Positions 52,718-61,331 of a stretch of DNA of 64,000 bases are shown piece after piece. Location of the stretch: NCBI RefSeq assembly GCF_046569695.1, contig NZ_JBKHUI010000022.1, positions 1 to 64,000 of the forward strand. The letters run 5' to 3'. Positions within the stretch are counted from its first letter, which is position 1. Every line of letters begins with the position of its first letter. Source of the stretch: Kluyvera sp046569695. GTDB lineage: Bacteria; Pseudomonadota; Gammaproteobacteria; Enterobacterales; Enterobacteriaceae. The notes under the pieces were generated by a model. The model worked only from the letters and a program-made list of their open reading frames with translations. It was not told the DNA's origin and searched no databases. Position numbers and translations under genes: made by a program.

Positions 52718-53902
52718 ATGAACACGCAAGTTGCCATTATCGGTGCCGGGCCTTCCGGGCTGCTGTTAGGCCAGTTGTTGCATAATGCGGGCATTAAAAC
52801 CGTGATCCTGGAACGTCAGACCCCGGAGTATGTACTGGGACGTATTCGCGCCGGGATACTCGAAAACGGTACCGTCGAGCTGCTGCGTGAAGCGGGCGTC
52901 GCTCGCCGTATGGAGGTGGAAGGGCTGCTTCACCACGGTGTGGAGTTCCTGTTTGCTGACCGGCGTATTCCCGTGCCGCTGAGTGAATTGACCGGCGGAA
53001 AGAGCGTGATGGTTTATGGCCAGACCGAGGTGACGCGTGATTTGATGGAAGCGCGGCAGGCCAGCGGAGCGCAAACCATTTATGGCGTTGAACAGGTTGA
53101 ATTGCACGACCTGAAAAGTGATAAGCCCTCCGTCACCTTTATGAAAAACGGTGAACGTTGCCATCTGGAATGTGAGTTTGTTGCCGGATGTGATGGCTTC
53201 CACGGCGTTTCTCGTCAGAGCATACCTCGCGATATTCTGCGTGAATATGAAAGCATCTGGCCGTTCGGCTGGCTGGGGTTGCTCTCTGACACGCCGCCGG
53301 TCAACCCGGAACTGATTTACGCGCATCATGAGCGTGGGTTTGTATTGTGTAGTCAGCGCTCACTAACTAGAAGCCGTTACTATCTACAGGTTCCGCTGAC
53401 CGACAGCGTTGAACAATGGTCTGATGAACGCTTCTGGAGTGAGCTGAAGCGCCGTCTGCCGGACGAGTTAAGCCAAAAGTTAGTGACTGGTCACTCACTT
53501 GAGAAGAGCATTGCGCCGCTGCGTAGCTATGTGGTGGAGCCGATGCAGTACGGGCGGATGTTCCTGGTTGGCGATGCCGCACACATTGTGCCGCCAACCG
53601 GGGCTAAAGGGCTGAACCTGGCCGTTTCGGATGTGAACTATTTGTGGCGTATCCTGCGGCAGTATTACCAGAATGGACGTGCCGACCTGCTGAGCCGTTA
53701 TTCACAACTGGCGCTGAACCGGGTCTGGAAAGGCGAACGCTTTAGCTGGTTTATGACCCATCTGCTGCATGATTTTCAGGATCAGAGTCCGTTTGCCAGA
53801 AAGATGCAGGAAGCCGATCGCCAGTACTATCTCAGCTCGCAGGCGGGCCTGACAACGATTGCTGAAAACTACGTGGGGCTGCCTTATGAAACGGTGGAGT
53901 AG
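52718..53902 (+). CDS. pobA: 4-hydroxybenzoate 3-monooxygenase PobA
   Basis: 394 residues, the standard length of p-hydroxybenzoate hydroxylase. FAD motifs are GAGPSGLLLGQLLHNAG (N-terminal Rossmann), the DG motif AGCDGFHGVSR, and GDAAHIVPPTGAKGLNLAVSD. It makes protocatechuate with NADPH and oxygen. The ring-cleavage genes are not in the window. An AraC-type regulator starts three bases later on the same strand. It is an insertion relative to E. coli, between yjjP and yjjQ. Confidence 0.96.
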   Translation: MNTQVAIIGAGPSGLLLGQLLHNAGIKTVILERQTPEYVLGRIRAGILENGTVELLREAGVARRMEVEGLLHHGVEFLFADRRIPVPLSELTGGKSVMVYGQTEVTRDLMEARQASGAQTIYGVEQVELHDLKSDKPSVTFMKNGERCHLECEFVAGCDGFHGVSRQSIPRDILREYESIWPFGWLGLLSDTPPVNPELIYAHHERGFVLCSQRSLTRSRYYLQVPLTDSVEQWSDERFWSELKRRLPDELSQKLVTGHSLEKSIAPLRSYVVEPMQYGRMFLVGDAAHIVPPTGAKGLNLAVSDVNYLWRILRQYYQNGRADLLSRYSQLALNRVWKGERFSWFMTHLLHDFQDQSPFARKMQEADRQYYLSSQAGLTTIAENYVGLPYETVE

Positions 53903-53905
53903 ATA

Positions 53906-54805
53906 ATGAAAAGAGCGGGTGTCGAAGCGAATATGCCGGAGGTGGTGCCGGTATTTAAGCTCTATGGCGAGCATATGGGTTGGCCGACACCCGATCTGCT
54001 GCACTGTGAATCGATCCATAAACGCAGCAGCCTCTACGAATGGCATATTCGGGTTCACCAGCATGCCGAGCTGGTGCAACTGCTTTATTTGCACAAAGGG
54101 CAGGCTGAAATAGAAATAGAGGGACAACGCCTGGTGGTGAACGAATCTTCTATTCAGGTCGTTCCCGCGCTCTGCGTTCATGGCTTTCATTTTTCGCCGG
54201 GGACGCAAGGCTACGTGCTCTCGCTTGCGCTGCCGTTGTTAAGCCGTCTGGAGACGCAGTTCGGGCAACCTCTGGATATGCTGAGCCAGCCCGGCTGTAT
54301 TCCGGTTAAACGTTCCGGCCACCATATCCGTACCCTATTTGCCACGCTGCTGGAAGAGTACACCCAGGATCACGACGCGCGGGAGATGATGCTCTATTCG
54401 TTGCTAAGCGCGCTGCTGGTGTGGCTCAATCGTCAGGGCAAGGCGGGAGGCGTGGTGAAGGATCACAGCGAGCGGAAACGCAGCGTGCTGCGCCAGTTTA
54501 GCCGGCTGATTGAGAGCCACTACCGCGAGCATTTATCGTTGGCCGACTATGCGCAAAAGCTGCGGGTTTCCACCACCCATTTGAACTGCTTGTGTCGTGA
54601 ATATCACGGTACCAGCGCATTGAACGTTTTACATCAGCGACTACTACTCGAAGCAAAGCGTAGCCTGCAGTACACCAGCATGACCATCACACAGGTTTCT
54701 GATTATCTGGGATTTAGTGACGTGACCTATTTTTCGCGTTTTTTCCGCAAGCGTGAAGGGGTGACGCCCAAAGAATTCAAGATGAAAATGGAACTATCTG
54801 AATAG
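53906..54805 (+). CDS. AraC-family regulator beside pobA
   Basis: 299 residues with a cupin ligand domain (HIRVHQHAELVQLLYLHKGQ) and a C-terminal double helix-turn-helix (LSLADYAQKLRVSTTHLNCL, then TITQVSDYLGFSDVTYFSRF, RKREGVTPKEF). It matches PobR-type AraC regulators that activate pobA with 4-hydroxybenzoate. The start is three bases after the pobA stop and uses a ribosome site inside pobA, so it is co-translated, unlike the divergent arrangement seen in pseudomonads. Confidence 0.9.
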   Translation: MKRAGVEANMPEVVPVFKLYGEHMGWPTPDLLHCESIHKRSSLYEWHIRVHQHAELVQLLYLHKGQAEIEIEGQRLVVNESSIQVVPALCVHGFHFSPGTQGYVLSLALPLLSRLETQFGQPLDMLSQPGCIPVKRSGHHIRTLFATLLEEYTQDHDAREMMLYSLLSALLVWLNRQGKAGGVVKDHSERKRSVLRQFSRLIESHYREHLSLADYAQKLRVSTTHLNCLCREYHGTSALNVLHQRLLLEAKRSLQYTSMTITQVSDYLGFSDVTYFSRFFRKREGVTPKEFKMKMELSE

Positions 54806-55093
54806 GCTATTTTTTTGAATGTTTAATTTTTTCTTATTGATGCTTTAATATTTTCTAAGCAATCTCTTTTACGTTGATATGCCATACTGTCGTAGTTAGT
54901 CCTGCTAACCAGATGAAGTCATCTCACAGATAAAGTCATACAGCGGTCAGGTTTATTTGATAATTAACCGACGAGTATTACGCCGCTATTAAAGGGAAAT
55001 AGAAATGGATGGGTTCATTTCCTGAAAATACGCTTATTTGATGAAATAAAAATATATTCAGGAAACGAATCTTCGAAAGGATACGGAGGTTAT
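54806..55093. other. AT-rich yjjQ promoter region
   Basis: 288 bases, strongly AT-rich, between the AraC gene and yjjQ. The AT bias suits H-NS silencing and LeuO activation known for yjjQ-bglJ in E. coli. GTTAG TCCTG CTAAC (54895-54909) is a small palindrome that may be a binding site. No gene seen. Confidence 0.5.
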
Positions 55094-55819
55094 ATGACGC
55101 CAGAGTACTGCAAGTTCGCAGTGATTATCAGCAACATACCGGTTATGCAGTCTGGGCTGAATTCCATTATGCGAATGCATTTCCCGAATTACGAGCTCAA
55201 TTTTTGCCAGTCTCTTGAGCAGTTAACGCTGCTTCAACTTCGCCGTACTGATGTGGTTATCGTTGATTTCTCTGGTGATATTGGTAATCCGCGTGCGCTC
55301 TGCGAGCAATACTATACGCTGCTATCGCAATATCGTGATATTCACTGGATATTTATGATTAGCCGCCAGTACTACGCATTAGCCGTTGAATTTTTAATGC
55401 GTCCGGAAAGCACGCTACTCTCAGAATCTGACTCTGTTGAGCGGGTGGTAAAAGCCATTCAACAGGACAATGTCAGCACGGATAACGTGAGTGAAATGCT
55501 GCTTGCGCTGCAGCATGATGCAGATGTCGATGATGATAATCAACGACTCATTATGTTGACGCTGTCCGAGCGAAAAGTACTGCGTCTGCTGGCGAAAGGA
55601 TGGGGGATTAACCAAATCGCCGCTTTGCTGAAAAAAAGTAATAAAACCATTAGTGCGCAAAAAAATAGTGCAATGCGCCGCCTGTCTCTGCGCAGTAATG
55701 CGGAAATGTATGCCTGGCTCAACAGCAATCAGGGAATGAAGGAACTCAATCTCTATTCAGCCTACGGGGAGCAAGTCGAATGGAAAAATGCAGCAGGAAG
55801 CAGCGCATCGCTATCATAG
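55094..55819 (+). CDS. yjjQ: LuxR-type regulator YjjQ
   Basis: 241 residues. An N-terminal receiver-like domain that lacks the phosphorylation triad precedes a LuxR helix-turn-helix (LTLSERKVLRLLAKGWGINQIAALLKKS). It parallels E. coli YjjQ, a repressor of flagellar and other genes that works in the RcsB network. The C-terminus overlaps bglJ by 40 bases, so the two are coupled. Confidence 0.94.
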   Translation: MTPEYCKFAVIISNIPVMQSGLNSIMRMHFPNYELNFCQSLEQLTLLQLRRTDVVIVDFSGDIGNPRALCEQYYTLLSQYRDIHWIFMISRQYYALAVEFLMRPESTLLSESDSVERVVKAIQQDNVSTDNVSEMLLALQHDADVDDDNQRLIMLTLSERKVLRLLAKGWGINQIAALLKKSNKTISAQKNSAMRRLSLRSNAEMYAWLNSNQGMKELNLYSAYGEQVEWKNAAGSSASLS

Positions 55820-56454
55820 AGCATTGTAATGTGACGGCGGTAGGGCTACGTCATCTACTGATGAGCGCTCGTGGTAGGCATTTTACTTTCCATTTTTTTC
55901 GCAGCATTGCCGAATTTAAGCTGGCGGTCAGGCAAGGGCCGTTTGATGGCGTCATGTATTGTCTCTCTGGCACGCGTGAACTTCGTATTGAATGCCTGTT
56001 AGCGATGGGCGAGATTGCCAGCCATCATCCTAAGGCGATGCGTATCATTCTGGCTAACGATAAAGATGAAGCTGGACTGATTCGGCAGCTGTCGCCCACC
56101 TATATTCATGGCGTGCTCAGTAAATCCGAAACGCTGAGCGACCTACGGCATAGCGTATTCGCGCTGCTGGAAGAGGCGATAGAGGTTCGTGAGGCAATGG
56201 AGGATTCCGCTGCCCAGCGAGAAAATCGTTTTCTCAGCCCGACCGAGAACCTGATCCTGCGCTACATGACCTACGGCTATTCGCTGATGGATATTTCTCA
56301 GCAGCTGGGGCGGAATATCAAAACTATTCGCGCACATAAATTTAATGCGATGACGAAGCTGGGGGTGAATTCCGATATTGAACTGCTGAGCGCTGCCGAC
56401 CTGCTGGTGTCGTTACACGATATGAATAATGCCAGCTCCTCGTCCGTTTGTTAG
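55780..56454 (+). CDS. bglJ: LuxR-type co-regulator BglJ
   Basis: 224 residues. A receiver-like N-terminus and the LuxR motif LSPTENLILRYMTYGYSLMDIS..RNIKTIRAHKFNAMTKLGV. In E. coli BglJ dimerises with RcsB and turns on the silent bgl operon. The gene overlaps yjjQ and ends just before a convergent YbaK-like gene. Confidence 0.92.
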   Translation: MEKCSRKQRIAIIEHCNVTAVGLRHLLMSARGRHFTFHFFRSIAEFKLAVRQGPFDGVMYCLSGTRELRIECLLAMGEIASHHPKAMRIILANDKDEAGLIRQLSPTYIHGVLSKSETLSDLRHSVFALLEEAIEVREAMEDSAAQRENRFLSPTENLILRYMTYGYSLMDISQQLGRNIKTIRAHKFNAMTKLGVNSDIELLSAADLLVSLHDMNNASSSSVC

Positions 56455-56909
56455 AGGCAGACATCCACCCATGTGGCAGCGGTAAGGCTAGCCATCCGCT
56501 CCGGCGAAATGCGTACCGCGCTGTGTATGGCTCCTGCAGCAGGGAGAACTTCTTCGTATTGCTGCAGCGAGACATCGCAGTACACCGCCAGCGGATTCTC
56601 CAGCCCAAATGGACAGACCCCACCGACTGGGTGACCGGTGAGAACCACCACTTCATCACTGCTTAGCATGCGAGCCTTCGCGCCAAAAGTCTCTTTCAGC
56701 TTCTTATTGTCCAGACGGGCATCTCCTTTCGCAACCACCAGAATGACGCGGTCTTTCACCTTCAGCGAGAGCGTTTTGGCAATTTGTCCGGGCTCAACGC
56801 GGTGAGCGGCGGCGGCAAGAGCAACGGTTGCGGTACTTTGCTCAAGCTCGATGATGCTGATGTCGGGCGCGTGCTCGGCAAAGAATTCCTTTACAGACTG
56901 TAGGCTCAT
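56451..56909 (-). CDS. YbaK/ProX-family aminoacyl-tRNA deacylase
   Basis: 152 residues of the YbaK/EbsC fold: VEPGQIAKTLSLKV, AKGDARLDNKKLKE, the GHPVGGVCPFGL loop (substrate pocket), and a final TWVDVCL. The family clears mischarged or free tRNA (Cys-tRNA-Pro, Ala-tRNA-Pro). The sequence is nearer to the YwhH/ProXp-like group than to E. coli YbaK, by memory. It is not in this spot in E. coli and overlaps the bglJ stop by four bases on the opposite strand. Confidence 0.9.
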   Translation of the reverse strand: MSLQSVKEFFAEHAPDISIIELEQSTATVALAAAAHRVEPGQIAKTLSLKVKDRVILVVAKGDARLDNKKLKETFGAKARMLSSDEVVVLTGHPVGGVCPFGLENPLAVYCDVSLQQYEEVLPAAGAIHSAVRISPERMASLTAATWVDVCL

Positions 56910-57246
56910 GGTTCTCTCCTGATAATTCGGCGAGCCACTCTGTCATAAAGCTACCTGGGTTGTAAATAAAGCGGCTAAGTTGTGCAAAAATTGTTTGTTT
57001 TTTGGATCTCCTTCACAATCAGTGCAACCGGTTACTGTAACCGGTTGCGGTTATTCATCAGCCGATTGATACTGCGGGGGTAACTTCCTTTGTATCTATA
57101 ATAAGAGCCGTGTATGAACTGTATCGGTATGAACATCATTGCAGGTCGCAGACCCGTAACACCTGATGCTTCAATGTACGCCCAGTTGCATGTCGGCAAA
57201 ATCGTTGTTGCTGTGTTGACGTCTAAAGCCTGTCAGGAGGGCTGTT
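56910..57246. other. Divergent region with a strong palindrome
   Basis: 337 bases between the YbaK-like gene and the PTS gene. It holds the palindrome at 57024-57048 and a 47-codon open frame at 57114-57257. Nothing else is evident. Confidence 0.55.
57024..57048. promoter_or_regulatory. Double LacI-type operator
   Basis: GCAACCGGTTA, CTG, TAACCGGTTGC is a perfect inverted repeat, and each arm contains the self-complementary core AACCGGTT with the central CG step of LacI/GalR operators. Two 14-bp-spaced half operators overlap a plausible promoter of the PTS gene. The regulator is not encoded nearby. Confidence 0.7.
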
Positions 57247-57257
57247 ATGTCTGCTAA
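57114..57257 (+). CDS. Possible short upstream ORF (47 residues)
   Basis: An open frame beginning MNCIGMNIIAGRRP and ending VCQ-less CYVC overlaps the start of the PTS gene by 11 bases. It has only a weak ribosome site (AAGAG, distant). It contains four Cys. It may be chance, or a leader that couples translation. Low support. Confidence 0.25.
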   Translation: MNCIGMNIIAGRRPVTPDASMYAQLHVGKIVVAVLTSKACQEGCYVC

Positions 57258-58590
57258 TCACGCTGCATTTAATCTGATATTCCGCTTTGTAGAAAACTAC
57301 GTTAGTCCGGTTGCGGGGCGAATTTCCTCTCAGCGTCACGTTATGGCGATTCGTGATGGTTTTATCTCTGCCATGCCTTTTATGATTGTAGGATCGTTTT
57401 TACTGGTATTCGCCTATCCACCGTTTTCTCCCGATACCACCTGGGGCTTTGCCCGCGCGTGGTTAGATCTTGCCAAGCAGTTTGAAGGTCGTATTCTGAC
57501 GCCGTTTGATATGACGATGGGCATTATGTCTATCTATATCTGTGCGGCCATCTCCTATAACCTCGGCAAACACTACGAAAAGAGCAACCAGCTCGATCCG
57601 TTCATGTGTTCGATGCTTTCCATCATGGCGTTCCTGCTGGTTGCCGCACCAAAAACCAGCGGCCATCTGCCGGTTGATAGCCTGGGGGGAACCGGGATCT
57701 TTACTGCGATCCTCGTTGCCGTCTACTGCGTGGAGATGATGCGTTTTCTGAAAGTCCGCAACATCGGGATCCGCCTGCCGGATCAGGTGCCGCCGATGAT
57801 CAAAAACTCCTTCGACCTGCTGATTCCGGTGCTGGTGGTGGTGTTGACGCTCTATCCGCTGAGCCTGTTTATTCAAAGCCAGTTCGACATGTTGATTCCG
57901 CAAGCCATCATGTCCGTGTTCAAGCCGCTGGTTTCCGCTGCTGACTCCTTACCGGCGATTCTGCTGGCCGTACTGATTGGTCACCTGCTGTGGTTTGCAG
58001 GGATCCACGGGGCGGCGATTGTCTCCGGTATGCTGCAGATGTTCTGGCTGACTAACCTTGGCCTGAACCAGACGGCTCTGGCACAGGGCGCACCGCTGCC
58101 GCACATCTTTATGGAAGCATTCTGGACCTTCTTTATCGTGGTCGGGGGTTCCGGTGCAACGATGGGGTTGGTGTTCTGCTACCTGCGTAGCCGTTCAGCA
58201 CACCTGCGTTCTATCGGTCGTCTGAGCGTGGTGCCTAGCCTGTTCAACATCAACGAACCGGTTATCTTCGGTACCCCAATCGTAATGAACCCAGTGTTCT
58301 TCATTCCATTCCTGCTGGCACCGATGGTCAACGCGATTCTGGCGTGGGCGGCGATGAAGCTGGATCTGATTGGTCGCGTGATTTCTGTTGTACCGTGGAC
58401 GGCACCGGCACCTATTGGCGGCGCATGGGCTTTGGGCTGGGACTTCCGAGCAGCGATTCTGGTGGTACTGTTGGCCTGCGTTTCCGCGGTTATCTACTAT
58501 CCGTTCTTCAAAGTGTATGAAAAACAGTTGTTAGAGCAGGAAAACGAAGAAGCGCAGCGTGCGGCTGAAGAGAGCCAGCAGGCAGCGTAA
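57247..58590 (+). CDS. PTS EIIC, cellobiose/chitobiose (Lac) family
   Basis: 447 residues, about ten membrane segments. Typical EIIC-Lac features: AIRDGFISAMPFMIVGSFLL, the WFAGIHGAAIVSGM loop, the PSLFNINEPVIFGTPIVMNP signature with the substrate Glu, and PWTAPAPIGG. It translocates a beta-diglucoside-like sugar and needs separate EIIA and EIIB, which are not in the window. Ribosome site AGGAGG. It stands alone between bglJ and fhuF behind a LacI-type palindrome. Confidence 0.92.
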   Translation: MSANHAAFNLIFRFVENYVSPVAGRISSQRHVMAIRDGFISAMPFMIVGSFLLVFAYPPFSPDTTWGFARAWLDLAKQFEGRILTPFDMTMGIMSIYICAAISYNLGKHYEKSNQLDPFMCSMLSIMAFLLVAAPKTSGHLPVDSLGGTGIFTAILVAVYCVEMMRFLKVRNIGIRLPDQVPPMIKNSFDLLIPVLVVVLTLYPLSLFIQSQFDMLIPQAIMSVFKPLVSAADSLPAILLAVLIGHLLWFAGIHGAAIVSGMLQMFWLTNLGLNQTALAQGAPLPHIFMEAFWTFFIVVGGSGATMGLVFCYLRSRSAHLRSIGRLSVVPSLFNINEPVIFGTPIVMNPVFFIPFLLAPMVNAILAWAAMKLDLIGRVISVVPWTAPAPIGGAWALGWDFRAAILVVLLACVSAVIYYPFFKVYEKQLLEQENEEAQRAAEESQQAA

Positions 58591-58604
58591 AAGACAGCAG
58601 TAAA

Positions 58605-58635
58605 AAATAACGGGGCGAAAGCCCCGTTGTTTATT
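58605..58635. terminator. Bidirectional terminator
   Basis: AACGGGGC GAAA GCCCCGTT with A-rich and T-rich flanks lies between the convergent PTS and fhuF genes. Confidence 0.9.
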
Positions 58636-59419
58636 TCAGCGTACAGTCGCCACACTGTTTAACGTCGGGCAAGCGGTAACGCTGGCAGCAGGTGCGGCGT
58701 ACCAGCAGGCCGTCACGTAATACCACAGTACGCCATAACGGATTATCCTGGCCGTTGGCCAGCGTGCTGGTAAAGAAACAGCGCTGGCGCAGCAGGTTGA
58801 CCTGCTCTTCGCCTAGCAGCGTTTTCATTTCGCCGAGATACCAGTTAATCAGGTAGCCGGTATTACTCCAGATGAGCTTACCGTTAATCTCTCCCGTTGC
58901 TTCCAGCGCCTGCACGACTGGCATAAGCGCCTGACTCACCAGATCGTCCATGCGTTCGATGGCCGGTTTCTTGCTGGCGCAAACGTCAGCGTGTACGTCG
59001 ATCCAGAAGCACGCCGCGCGGCCGGTTTCGTGGAATTCTACGCGGAAATGGTCAGGGCTTAGCGAGATAGCGGATTCTTCAGTCAGCAGTGCGAGCATCA
59101 ACGGTGGCACCAGCAGGCCGATATACCATTGCGCCCAAAGGGAAAGCAGCGGTTTATTTTCTCGCGCCAGGGTCGGTTGATTGCGGTAGATATGATCGGA
59201 ATAGACGGCCAGCAGGGAGCTTAGCTCCGTCGGTTTCGCCCATTCGCTGAGGGTTTTGGCACTATCCGGGGCCGCTTCGCCCAGACGAAACATGTCCAGC
59301 AGGTGCGGACGTAACTCGGCTATTTTGGCGCGCACTGACTCTGCGAACGCCTGTTCCTTTGAAGGAATCGGCGTGCGCCAGATGAGGTCATCGGCAATCG
59401 GAGCGGAACGGTAAGCCAT
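58631..59419 (-). CDS. fhuF: Ferric-siderophore reductase FhuF
   Basis: 262 residues as in E. coli FhuF. The C-terminus CCQRYRLPDVKQCGDC supplies the unusual C-C-x10-C-x2-C ligands for a [2Fe-2S] cluster. It reduces ferric hydroxamates in the cytoplasm to release iron. A Fur-like box lies upstream (59441-59461). It converges with the PTS gene. Confidence 0.96.
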   Translation of the reverse strand: MAYRSAPIADDLIWRTPIPSKEQAFAESVRAKIAELRPHLLDMFRLGEAAPDSAKTLSEWAKPTELSSLLAVYSDHIYRNQPTLARENKPLLSLWAQWYIGLLVPPLMLALLTEESAISLSPDHFRVEFHETGRAACFWIDVHADVCASKKPAIERMDDLVSQALMPVVQALEATGEINGKLIWSNTGYLINWYLGEMKTLLGEEQVNLLRQRCFFTSTLANGQDNPLWRTVVLRDGLLVRRTCCQRYRLPDVKQCGDCTLK

Positions 59420-59440
59420 AGCGTTGCTGGATTCAAATCT

Positions 59441-59461
59441 AAATGATAATGATTAGCAATC
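59441..59461. promoter_or_regulatory. Fur box of fhuF
   Basis: AAATGATAATGATTAGCAATC matches the Fur consensus GATAATGATAATCATTATC over most positions, 22 bases before the fhuF start. Confidence 0.8.
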
Positions 59462-59520
59462 CTAGCTATAGATAAAAGCGAGCGCAAGAAGTTTGTCTCC
59501 TGAGCCCGCGTTTTGTGAAC

Positions 59521-60585
59521 CTAGACGGCGGGAGCCTGCTCGTAGGTCAGAATGTTATTACGCCCCATGTTTTTCGCGTCATACAGCGCTTTATCCGCGC
59601 GCTGCATGGCCTGGTCAATGTTGTTATCCTCCAGTGGGGCTACACCGATGCTGATGGTCACGTGGGTTGCCACGCTGGAGTTGAACATATGCGGAATTTT
59701 GAGATCGTATACGTGTTGGCGAATACGCTCGGCGGTCTGCATCGCGGCCTCAATGTTGCAGTGCGGTAGCACTACCATAAACTCCTCACCGCCAAAGCGC
59801 GTCACAATATCCCGGGAACGCACGGCGTTTCGAATCGCTGCCGAAACACGCATCAGAGCCTGATCGCCCATCATATGGCCGTAGTGGTCGTTGTAGGCCT
59901 TGAAGTGGTCAATATCCAGCAGCAGGACGGAGTGCTGCGCCTTACCTATCGACATCAATGAATCCAGGCGGAACTGGAACCCACGGCGGTTGTAGAGCCC
60001 GGTCAGCGGGTCGAGCATGCTCAGACCGTTCAGCGTTTCGCGCTCTTCCAGTAGTTTATACATCAACCCTTGCGCGAACTTATCGTTACGCCGCTGGATC
60101 ACGTGCTGAATAGCGATGCCAACTAACGGCAGTGCCATACAGTAGGTCATTCTCCACCATTCCCCGTAAGGGCTGGTTATCAGGCACACAATAAAGGTCG
60201 GCATTGAATGGAGGGAAAAGGCGACAATATTATTGGAAAAGGCAATGGTGCCGACAAATAGTACGCTGAAAAGCGCCACCATTTGAAAGTTGTCATTAGG
60301 TAAAGCGAGCACCAAAGTTTTACTTAAAATATGCCAGCCCCATAAGCAGCCGAATATAACTGAAACTATTAGTATATTCAGTTTTATACTGCTATATCGC
60401 CAGTTCCATGCCAGCAGCACGCTGCTGCCCACCGCTATCAGCATTGCAGGTAGTGGAAAAATATTAACGTTATATATCGGGCTGAAAACGGACAGCGTCG
60501 ATGAGACCAGATTCAGAAACAAAAATAGCCGGAACGTTAGCTGATATTTTTGCGCACGCAGGGTGCGCCAGGATTGTACTGTCAT
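59521..60585 (-). CDS. Membrane-bound diguanylate cyclase
   Basis: 354 residues. Six to seven hydrophobic segments (about 16-165) form a membrane sensor of no family I can name, a short coiled linker follows, and a complete GGDEF domain spans residues ~185-350: DPLTGLYNRRGF, DIDHFKAYNDHYGH, the active site GGEEF (265-269), and SIGVAP. It makes c-di-GMP from GTP. I see no RxxD inhibitory site directly before the active loop. It is an insertion relative to E. coli, between fhuF and yjjZ. Confidence 0.93.
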   Translation of the reverse strand: MTVQSWRTLRAQKYQLTFRLFLFLNLVSSTLSVFSPIYNVNIFPLPAMLIAVGSSVLLAWNWRYSSIKLNILIVSVIFGCLWGWHILSKTLVLALPNDNFQMVALFSVLFVGTIAFSNNIVAFSLHSMPTFIVCLITSPYGEWWRMTYCMALPLVGIAIQHVIQRRNDKFAQGLMYKLLEERETLNGLSMLDPLTGLYNRRGFQFRLDSLMSIGKAQHSVLLLDIDHFKAYNDHYGHMMGDQALMRVSAAIRNAVRSRDIVTRFGGEEFMVVLPHCNIEAAMQTAERIRQHVYDLKIPHMFNSSVATHVTISIGVAPLEDNNIDQAMQRADKALYDAKNMGRNNILTYEQAPAV

Positions 60586-60780
60586 TGTTGGATGTTGTAG
60601 TCAGCCTTTAATATAAGTAAATGCATCAAAAACAAGAATAATTCATGAATGCAAAGCGCAAATTCTTTTTATTTAGACATGCTATTTTTTGTACAAGTTA
60701 TCACCATGCAATATACATGTCATTAATGATTATGAAACCTTAGCGCATGAGCAGACAATTGACAAAAAACAATATATGAT
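60586..60780. other. AT-rich divergent promoter region
   Basis: About 195 very AT-rich bases between the diguanylate cyclase start and the Fur box of yjjZ. It should hold the cyclase promoter. No gene was seen. Confidence 0.45.
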
Positions 60781-60800
60781 ATTGGTAATCATTATCATTT
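60781..60800. promoter_or_regulatory. Fur box of yjjZ
   Basis: ATTGGTAATCATTATCATTT matches the Fur consensus well (core AATCATTATC) and lies 14 bases before the yjjZ start, so it would overlap the promoter or leader. Confidence 0.82.
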
Positions 60801-60814
60801 AGATGGGCTGGTTC

Positions 60815-61054
60815 ATGTTGCAACGAACGCTAGGCAGCGGCTGGGGTGTACTGATTTCGGGAGGCGCAATCGCCATACTGAGCACGATGGGGCTGTCGCT
60901 TGACGTCTGGCGCGGCGTTATCGTGTGCGGGTTGCTGCTGAGCGGCGCCATGATATGGCATCGTCGGTTACGTCACTTTGTGCTGTTACCGTCGTGCATA
61001 GCGTTTGTTGGCGGTCTTGTGCTGATAACAATGAATTTAAAGCTAATGGGATGA
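60815..61054 (+). CDS. yjjZ: DUF1435 membrane protein YjjZ
   Basis: 79 residues: MLQRTLGSGWGVLI, then three hydrophobic segments and the conserved HRRLRHFVLLPSCIAF. The N-terminus and length match E. coli YjjZ. Small inner-membrane protein of unknown function, in the Fur regulon judging by the box directly upstream. An in-frame ATG at 60803 would add four residues. Confidence 0.88.
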   Translation: MLQRTLGSGWGVLISGGAIAILSTMGLSLDVWRGVIVCGLLLSGAMIWHRRLRHFVLLPSCIAFVGGLVLITMNLKLMG

Positions 61055-61097
61055 CTATCAAAAATGGGGGGGAACTACCAGGAGAGAACGAGGAGTC

Positions 61098-61183
61098 TGG
61101 TGCGAGGGGGGGGACTCGAACCCCCACATCCTAAGGACACTAACACCTGAAGCTAGCGCGTCTACCAATTCCGCCACCTTCGC
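61098..61183 (-). tRNA. tRNA-Leu (anticodon CAG)
   Basis: 86 nt with encoded CCA. 5' GCGAAGG acceptor pairs with CCTCGCA; the anticodon arm shows TTCAGG; the class II variable arm has loop TTA. Third copy in transcription order of a tandem trio that equals E. coli leuQPV. Confidence 0.97.
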
Positions 61184-61218
61184 ACAGATATCTCGTTACT
61201 TTTGTTATATCGCTTCGT

Positions 61219-61304
61219 TGGTGCGAGGGGGGGGACTCGAACCCCCACATCCTAAGGACACTAACACCTGAAGCTAGCGCGTCTACCAATTCCGCCACCT
61301 TCGC
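61219..61304 (-). tRNA. tRNA-Leu (anticodon CAG)
   Basis: 86 nt, identical to the copy at 61098-61183, separated from it by 35 bases. Encoded CCA. Confidence 0.97.
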
Positions 61305-61331
61305 ACTCTGCGAACGATATAACGTGGTTTA

